The notes beneath the pieces are model-generated. The model was not told the origin of the DNA. It ran no database searches and saw only the letters and a program-made list of their open reading frames with translations. Of a stretch of DNA of 64,000 nucleotides, positions 58,655-64,000 are shown piece by piece. Origin of the DNA: CAZOVB01 sp046541415. Lineage in GTDB: Bacteria; Planctomycetota; Phycisphaerae; SM23-33. The first letter of the stretch is position 1. Every line of letters begins with the position of its first letter. The position numbers and the translations under genes are program-made. The stretch is taken from NCBI GenBank assembly GCA_046541415.1, contig JBKHDI010000004.1:45100-109099 (forward strand), given 5' to 3'.

Positions 58655-60571
58655 ATGCGCAAGACAGCAGCACTATGTATGGTCGCGGTAGTGGCGGGCT
58701 TAACGGCCATCGCCTCGGGACAACTGGTCGGCGGGGCGATTCCCGGCGGCGTGGCCCGCGTCAGCCCGGCTGTAGGACTCATCCCGTCCGACGCGGCGGG
58801 TTTTGTGGTAATCAACGATTTGGAGAAGACCCTCTCGACGCTGGATAAGTTCCTCGCCGATATCGGCATGGACCAGCAGGTCCCCGCGCCACTGATGCAG
58901 ATGCTCAAGTCCGCCGGCGGGCTGGGCGAGGGCTTTCAGCCGAAAAACGGCGTGGCCATTGCCATGCTGAACTTCAAGAAGCACAACTACGACGTGGTGG
59001 GCATGATGGAAGGCAGGGCCGATTCCGAGGAAATGCCCCCGATCGTCGTTTACATGCCCGGCAATTCCGTCAAGGGCATCATGCCCAACGCCCAGACCAG
59101 CCGGGAGGGCAAGTACCTCAAAGTGACCCTGCCCGAGAAGTCCGAAGAGCCCATGTACGCCCTGGAGTCCAAGGGCTACGTGCTGGTCTCGCCGAAGACC
59201 AGCTACCTTGACGACGCAGCCGCGGTCAATAAAGCGATCCTCGGCGACCTGACATTCAAGTCGACCGCCCTGGCCTCGCGCAGCCTGGTCTTCGCCCGTG
59301 CCAACATGGACGTCATCGGGCCGGTCTACATCAAGATGATCGAAAAGAGCATGCAGGACATGCAGCAGATGGGCCGGATGGGCGGCGGGCCCGAGGCGAT
59401 GTTCATAAACATGATGGCCCCGATGCTCAAGGGCTATACCAACCTGGCCAAGGACATGGTCTCCGAGATGACCAGCGTGGAAGCGGGCATGCGGATCAGC
59501 GAGAAAAACATGGTCATCGAAGAGCTCGTCGGCTTCCGGGCCGGCGGGAAGCTCTCGCAGATGGCCGCGACCCGGCAGGTCGCCGCCTCCGAACTGGTCC
59601 AGCAACTGCCCGGACAGAAGTGGTTCCTGGCCGTCGGGCAGATGGCCAGCCAGGGCGAGGGCAACGATGTGGCCATGAAGATGATGTCCGACATGATCAA
59701 GAAACTCGAGGAAGCCGAGCTGCCGTTTGCCCTGCCGGCCAACACGTCCCCGCGGCTGACCAGCATGCTCGAGACGGCCAGCGAGCAGATCGAATCGTTC
59801 CAGATGGTCATGGGCGGGGCGGCCGAGGGCAATGGCGTGTTCGGTACCAGCTGCGTTCTGGACGTCAAGAGCGCCGATAAGCTCAAGTCGGTCATGGCCG
59901 CCAAGGCTGCCTGGCTGAACGACCTGGTCCAGGCAAATGCCCAGAACGATCCGAACCTCCAGCCCCTGAAGATCTCGTACGAAAAGAACGTAACGACCAT
60001 CCAGGGCGTCTCGGTCGACGCGATCGTGATCGATCATCCCGCCCTGGCGCAGATGCCCCAGCAGGCCCGGGACCAGATAAAGATGGTCCTTGGTGAGACG
60101 AAGGTCCGCTTCTTCGTCGCCGCCCCGTCGGTCCGCCAGGTGGCCATCAGCTTCGGCGGCGGGACCGAAGGGATCACCGCTGCCCTGGCCGCTGCCAGGC
60201 GCGGCGGGAGCATCCACAGGGACAAGGGTGTCCAGGACGTCCTGTCCGAGATGCCCGGCAAGGCCTCGGCCGTCATGCTGATCAACCCGGCCCATGCCCT
60301 GACGCTGTTCAATGAGGGCATGCAGAAGGTCAATCCCTTCGGCCAGGCGATCCCGTTCCAGATGACCACCACCAAGCCGATCGGCGTGGTGGCCGCTGCG
60401 AGCAAGTCCGATGCCCACACCGTCTTCGCCGTGCCCACCGAACTGATCGCCGACTTCGTCCGCATCGGCATGCAGTACCAGCAGATGCAGGCTGAGCAGA
60501 TGCGCCAGTGGGAAGAAGATTCCGACGACTGGGAAGATGACGACGACTGGGAAGACGAAGACAGCCTCTAG
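58655..60571 (+). CDS. Large exported protein with acidic tail, unknown function
   Basis: A 638-residue protein with a signal peptide (residues 1-22, ending AIASGQ). The mature part is rich in Met, Gln and Ala and alternates helices and strands; it has a Met-Gln segment near residue 230 (MQDMQQMGRMGG). The C-terminus is strikingly acidic: the last 20 residues contain about 14 Asp or Glu with three Trp (DDWEDDDDWEDEDS). Such tails may bind calcium or basic partners. No family was recognised. A strong CAGGAG ribosome site and a terminator flank it, so it is transcribed alone, perhaps abundantly. Confidence 0.7.
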   Translation: MRKTAALCMVAVVAGLTAIASGQLVGGAIPGGVARVSPAVGLIPSDAAGFVVINDLEKTLSTLDKFLADIGMDQQVPAPLMQMLKSAGGLGEGFQPKNGVAIAMLNFKKHNYDVVGMMEGRADSEEMPPIVVYMPGNSVKGIMPNAQTSREGKYLKVTLPEKSEEPMYALESKGYVLVSPKTSYLDDAAAVNKAILGDLTFKSTALASRSLVFARANMDVIGPVYIKMIEKSMQDMQQMGRMGGGPEAMFINMMAPMLKGYTNLAKDMVSEMTSVEAGMRISEKNMVIEELVGFRAGGKLSQMAATRQVAASELVQQLPGQKWFLAVGQMASQGEGNDVAMKMMSDMIKKLEEAELPFALPANTSPRLTSMLETASEQIESFQMVMGGAAEGNGVFGTSCVLDVKSADKLKSVMAAKAAWLNDLVQANAQNDPNLQPLKISYEKNVTTIQGVSVDAIVIDHPALAQMPQQARDQIKMVLGETKVRFFVAAPSVRQVAISFGGGTEGITAALAAARRGGSIHRDKGVQDVLSEMPGKASAVMLINPAHALTLFNEGMQKVNPFGQAIPFQMTTTKPIGVVAAASKSDAHTVFAVPTELIADFVRIGMQYQQMQAEQMRQWEEDSDDWEDDDDWEDEDSL

Positions 60572-60602
60572 GCTGCTGCCCGGATCAGGCACGTGAACCC
60601 AT

Positions 60603-60644
60603 CAGCAGGCCGGCGGTTGACCCCGTCGGCCTGCTGTCTTCTTT
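60603..60644 (+). terminator. Rho-independent terminator after the exported protein gene
   Basis: CAGCAGGCCG (60603-60612) pairs perfectly with CGGCCTGCTG (60627-60636), ten pairs with a GC-rich 14-base loop, followed by TCTTCTTT. Confidence 0.75.
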
Positions 60645-60767
60645 GGACCCCCGGCGGCAGGGCCCCGTTTTCGGAGGCCCCCAGCGATCAACCGGATTGG
60701 CGAAACAGCCCGATCCTGGCCGATAGAATGGCAGTGAAGCCCGACCAGAGACAGACAGGAGTGCGCC

Positions 60768-61811
60768 ATGCTGCAGCGTGTTGACGAAAACCCCCTGCTG
60801 GGACCGGAGGACCTCAAGCCCACCGTAGAGGGCGCCGAGGTGATGTGCACCCTGAACCCCGCGGCGGTGCGGGTCGGGCCCGAGACGCTGCTGCTGGTGC
60901 GCGTGGGGGAGAAGGCCCCGGTCGAGGATGGCTACGTCAGCTATCTCCGCTGGGACCCGGAGACCGGGAACACCGTCGTCGGGCGGCTGAAAATCGGGGA
61001 CCCGGACCTGGTTACCACCGATCCGCGCGGGTACTACTACCGGGGCAAGATGCTGCTGACCAGCATCTCCCACTTGCGAATCGCTCGCAGCAACGATGGG
61101 CGGAACTTCAGCTTCGACCCCGAGCCGGCGCTCTACCCGGCCACGCCGTACGAGGCCTACGGCTGCGAGGATCCGCGGATTACGCACATTGACGGCAAGT
61201 ACTACATCACGTACACGGCCGTCTCGGACAGGGGCGTTACGGTGGGCCTGGCCAGCACGAACGACTTTGCGCGGTTCGAGCGACACCCGATCATCTTCCC
61301 GCCCTACCAGAAGGACGTATGCATCTTCCCCGAGAAGATTCGCGACATGTATGTCTGCCGCCACCGCCCGTACAAGAACGAGTTCAACGACGCCTGCATC
61401 TGGACCGCCTACTCGCCGGACATGCTCTGCTGGGGCCTGCACGAGCAGACCCTCACGCCCAGGCCCGGCACGTGGGAGGGCGGGCGCGTCGGCTGCGGCG
61501 CCGCCCCCGTCCGCACCGAGGAGGGCTGGCTGGAGATCTACCACGCCGCCGACGAATCCGGGCGATACCACCTCGGGGCCATGCTCAGCGACATGGAACA
61601 CCCGGAGAGAGTCACACACCGCGGCAGCAAGCCCGTCCTGGAGCCCGAGGCTGACTACGAGATCACGGGCATCTACGGCAACTGCGTGTTCAGCAACGGG
61701 CTGGTGGTCGACGACGACGGCCGCATGACCGTCTACTACGGCGCCGCAGACCGCATCTGCGCCGCAGCCATCACGAGCGTCGACGAGATGGTCGAAGCGG
61801 CGAAGGCCTAG
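60768..61811 (+). CDS. GH130-family mannoside phosphorylase
   Basis: A 347-residue five-bladed beta-propeller of family GH130, which phosphorolyses beta-1,4- or beta-1,2-mannosides to mannose 1-phosphate. Landmarks are YGCEDPRITHIDGKYYITYT with the general-acid Asp, CRHRPYKN, a GCGAAPVRTEEGW block and YGNCVFSNGLVV. The lack of a signal peptide puts it in the cytoplasm, acting on imported oligosaccharides. The sub-family (exact linkage) cannot be told. It may serve the same uptake of plant or algal glycans as GH42 at 2851. Confidence 0.88.
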   Translation: MLQRVDENPLLGPEDLKPTVEGAEVMCTLNPAAVRVGPETLLLVRVGEKAPVEDGYVSYLRWDPETGNTVVGRLKIGDPDLVTTDPRGYYYRGKMLLTSISHLRIARSNDGRNFSFDPEPALYPATPYEAYGCEDPRITHIDGKYYITYTAVSDRGVTVGLASTNDFARFERHPIIFPPYQKDVCIFPEKIRDMYVCRHRPYKNEFNDACIWTAYSPDMLCWGLHEQTLTPRPGTWEGGRVGCGAAPVRTEEGWLEIYHAADESGRYHLGAMLSDMEHPERVTHRGSKPVLEPEADYEITGIYGNCVFSNGLVVDDDGRMTVYYGAADRICAAAITSVDEMVEAAKA

Positions 61812-61813
61812 CC

Positions 61814-61932
61814 ATTTCGGATTGCGGATTTCGGACTGTGGATTTGGCTGACGCCGTTCGGAAGTTCCTTCGCCGATTAGCCTTATGCTCTTGCTGTCAT
61901 ACAATCCGCATTCCGCAATCCGAAATCCGCAA
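61814..61932. repeat. Palindromic intergenic repeat, copy 2
   Basis: Left arm ATTTCGGATTGCGGATTTC (61814-61832) and right arm CCGCAATCCGAAATCCGCAA (61913-61932), inverse of each other over most of their length. The same arms bound copy 1 at 39005-39102; the spacer sequences differ. It lies between the GH130 gene and thrC. Confidence 0.55.
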
Positions 61933-61945
61933 TTGTTGTTGGAGG

Positions 61946-61974
61946 TTGCCCGCTTCCCCTACGTCTCCTACAAT
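61946..61974 (+). promoter_or_regulatory. thrC promoter
   Basis: TTGCCC at 61946-61951 and TACAAT at 61969-61974, spacer 17; a second TACAAT lies at 61985-61990. The ATG follows at 62012 with ACAGGAAC before it. Confidence 0.5.
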
Positions 61975-62011
61975 GTCGGGCCTCTACAATGTCCACTAAC
62001 AGGAACGCTCG

Positions 62012-63388
62012 ATGAAGTATGTCTCGACAAGAGGGCAGATTACGCCGGTCGATTTCCAGGACGCCGTGCTGATGGGCCTGGCCGAAGACCGCGGCCTGCT
62101 GATTCCGGAATCGATTCCGGATCTCACAGGCCGGCTGGAGCAGCTCAAGGAGATGTCGTACAACGAACTGGCCTGCGATATCTTCCGCCGGTTCATCAGC
62201 GACATCGCTGAAGATGACCTGCGCGAACTGGTTGATGCTTCCTACGGCCAGAACTTCGATCCCGCGGTCGCCCCGATCGAGCAGGTCGGCGATCTGCTGG
62301 TCATGGAACTCTACCACGGGCCGACGCTGGCGTTCAAGGACGTAGCCCTGCAGTTGCTGGGCAACCTCTTCGAGTACATCCTGGCCCGGCGCGACAGGCA
62401 GTTGAACATCCTGGCCGCGACCAGCGGGGACACCGGCAGCGCCGCGATCTACGGTGTCCGTGGGCGCGATCGCATCCAGATTTTCGTGATGCACCCGGCC
62501 GGGGGAGTCTCGCCGATCCAGGAGCGGCAGATGACCACCGTGCTGGATGACAACGTGCACAACCTGGCCATCGAGGGCAGCTTCGATGACTGCCAGCAGA
62601 TCATGAAGCACCTGGCCGGCGATCTGGATTTCAAACGTACCTGGCAGATCGGGGCGGTCAATTCGGTCAACTGGGCGCGCGTGCTGGCCCAGGTGGTCTA
62701 CTACTTCTGGGGCGTCTTCCGGGCCCAGCAGCGCACCGGGGCCGGGGCGGTCCGCGTGGCCGTGCCGACGGGCAACTTCGGGGACATCCTCGCAGGCTGG
62801 TACGCCTGGAAGATGGGCCTGCCGATCGAGAAACTCATCCTGGCGACCAACGAAAACGACATTCTGTCGCGCTTTTTCGCCACCGGCGTCTACAGCCGCG
62901 GACAGGTGCACAAGACCCTCGCCCCGGCGATGGACATCCAAGTGGCCAGCAACTTCGAGCGATACCTTTACTATCGGCTGGGCGAGGATGCCGACGCCCT
63001 CCGCAGCCGGATGGAGCAGTTCGCCCAAACTGGGCGGCTGGAAATGGAAACCGACGGGCCTGTCGATCCGATCTTCGCCGCCGGCCGGGCGACCAGACAC
63101 GACGTGCTGGATACGATCGGGCGCCTCTGGCAGGAGCAGGAGTACCTGCTGGATCCGCACACAGCCGTAGGGGTCCACGTAGGCAGGCAGACCGCCGGCG
63201 ACGGCCCGCTGCTGTGCCTCGCCACGGCCCACCCGGCCAAGTTCCCCGATGCGATCCGCCAGGCTACGGGGCAGGATCTGGCCCACCATCCGCAGATCGA
63301 CGCATTGGCCGATCTTCCAACACGCTGCCGAACCTTGCCCGGAACCGAAGAGGCTGTTGGCGCGTTTATGATCCAGACGTTGCAATAA
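62012..63388 (+). CDS. thrC: Threonine synthase
   Basis: PLP enzyme that converts O-phosphohomoserine to threonine. The 458-residue protein belongs to the longer form with the N-terminal YVSTRGQITPVDFQDAVLMG. The PLP lysine is Lys109 in LAFKDVALQ, and ATSGDTGSAAIYG and GAVNSVNWARVLAQVVYY are present. It is transcribed from its own promoter and followed by the truncated last gene. Confidence 0.95.
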   Translation: MKYVSTRGQITPVDFQDAVLMGLAEDRGLLIPESIPDLTGRLEQLKEMSYNELACDIFRRFISDIAEDDLRELVDASYGQNFDPAVAPIEQVGDLLVMELYHGPTLAFKDVALQLLGNLFEYILARRDRQLNILAATSGDTGSAAIYGVRGRDRIQIFVMHPAGGVSPIQERQMTTVLDDNVHNLAIEGSFDDCQQIMKHLAGDLDFKRTWQIGAVNSVNWARVLAQVVYYFWGVFRAQQRTGAGAVRVAVPTGNFGDILAGWYAWKMGLPIEKLILATNENDILSRFFATGVYSRGQVHKTLAPAMDIQVASNFERYLYYRLGEDADALRSRMEQFAQTGRLEMETDGPVDPIFAAGRATRHDVLDTIGRLWQEQEYLLDPHTAVGVHVGRQTAGDGPLLCLATAHPAKFPDAIRQATGQDLAHHPQIDALADLPTRCRTLPGTEEAVGAFMIQTLQ

Positions 63389-63449
63389 TCTTCGCCCACC
63401 GGTGGCCGGGCCGCGACGATAGACCGAATATCCTCAACAGGGAAAAGCA

Positions 63450-64000
63450 TTGGCCAGAAGAACCTGGACAAAACAGGAAGAATGGATCGTCAGTCTGCTG
63501 CTGGAAGGCCAGGCCGATTTTCTTCAGGCCCTGGCCCGCCAAGTCAAGCCGCCCTTCTGCCAGCGGGTGATCCGTCGCAACCCGCGCTCGTGGCGCAAGG
63601 CCGACAGGACCGAACTGAACGAATACCACTGGGATTTGGTCTTCGATGAATCGCTGCTGGGTCAGTATTCCCTCGGCCCGGACGTGGAGATGCACATCGA
63701 CGATCTGCACGTCACCGAGAAGCACCTGGGCGAGAGGCTGCAGATCATCGCGCAGATCAGCAACGGGCTGCTGACGCGGATCGTCGCGCGGGCCCCTCGC
63801 CCGGTCCGCTGGCCCAGAAAGCTGCAGATCGACGACTGGTGCTACATCCTCCAGACGCCCGAGGGTCCATGGCGCAGCAAGCGGCGGGCCGACCTGGACC
63901 GCTTGTCGCGCAGGCAAAGCCGGGGCGAGGAAGACGATGGCGCGATTCCCATGGCCATTCCCATCTCCGCTCAGGCCGATCCGCCTACCCCGGACCCCGA
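63450..64000 (+). CDS. Protein of unknown function, 3' end outside the window
   Basis: A frame open from 63450 to the last base (183 codons) with no stop. No ATG fits its start; TTG 63450 is preceded by CAGGGAAAA at good spacing. The start is basic and aromatic (ARRTWTKQEEWIVSLLLEGQ); the middle contains alternating polar and hydrophobic segments, and the last visible part has a basic patch (SKRRADLDRLSRRQ) followed by a polar, Pro-rich region. There are no membrane segments. No family was recognised, and the missing end prevents a better judgement. Confidence 0.5.
   Translation, partial: MARRTWTKQEEWIVSLLLEGQADFLQALARQVKPPFCQRVIRRNPRSWRKADRTELNEYHWDLVFDESLLGQYSLGPDVEMHIDDLHVTEKHLGERLQIIAQISNGLLTRIVARAPRPVRWPRKLQIDDWCYILQTPEGPWRSKRRADLDRLSRRQSRGEEDDGAIPMAIPISAQADPPTPDP

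Noticed and set aside
60697..60729. TTGGCG and TAGAAT upstream of the GH130 gene as a promoter.
   Set aside because: The spacing of 21 bases is too long for a standard promoter; left unassigned.
1..64000. tRNA, rRNA, CRISPR arrays, complete insertion sequences, prophage or integrase genes.
   Set aside because: Gaps between genes were read on both strands; none holds a cloverleaf with CCA, regularly spaced direct repeats or a transposase or integrase reading frame.

Overview
The window is high-GC bacterial chromosome, almost fully coding, with no tRNA, rRNA, CRISPR array or intact insertion sequence seen. It most likely comes from the Planctomycetota, and probably the class Phycisphaerae. The reasons are a sorting-type PEP-CTERM protease carrying dockerin-like calcium repeats, a second decayed PEP-CTERM gene, sulfatase, GH42, GH130 and GH10-like genes scattered among housekeeping genes, and a peptidoglycan (dcw) cluster that has no ftsA or ftsZ. 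The taxonomic call is inference from gene content.

Bases 1-5000 hold the end of a GH3-family gene, a DSP-type phosphatase, an HNH protein and an RtcB-type RNA ligase on the plus strand, converging on a GH42 beta-galactosidase. An intergenic stretch at about 5155-5318 folds into a chain of hairpins with repeated CU-rich loops and looks like an undescribed small RNA. Bases 5385-12500 are a tight plus-strand run: folK, a deoxynucleoside kinase, panC, panD, lgt (with an EF-hand insertion) and two exported TPR proteins. Bases 12603-15056 hold a KDPG-aldolase-like gene, a membrane protein and purC.

Bases 15123-19772 are a minus-strand group: a GH10-like protein without catalytic glutamates, a ComEA-like protein, a CPBP membrane protease and an amino-acid permease fused to a PTS EIIA-like domain. 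Bases 20053-30174 contain a diguanylate cyclase with an overlapping small basic gene, an EndoIII-type glycosylase, a YihY membrane protein, two tandem PAS-like paralogs, a sulfatase, an EamA transporter, the remnant of a PEP-CTERM gene and a P-type cation ATPase. Bases 30299-41038 contain uvrB, nadC, birA, the M64 PEP-CTERM protease, a zinc-ribbon protein, a cupin, a DsrE-like lipoprotein whose only plausible start is AUC, a nudix hydrolase, a rhomboid protease, deoC and a glycosyltransferase.

Bases 41247-57133 are the cell wall and division cluster: mraZ, rsmH, a LysM protein, an FtsL-like protein, ftsI, murE, murF, mraY, ftsW, murG, murC, murB, ddl, an FtsQ-like protein and an unknown membrane protein. 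murD is missing from its usual place after mraY, and ftsA and ftsZ are missing after the FtsQ-like gene. The cluster could supply nearly all steps from UDP-MurNAc to lipid II and septal synthesis, with MurE predicted to add meso-diaminopimelate. The window ends with a small coiled-coil protein, an amidohydrolase, a large exported protein, a GH130 phosphorylase, thrC and a truncated unknown gene. Several promoters (folK, purC, nudix) sit so close to the start codon that leaderless transcripts are predicted. Two families of short palindromic or inverted-repeat elements lie between genes.
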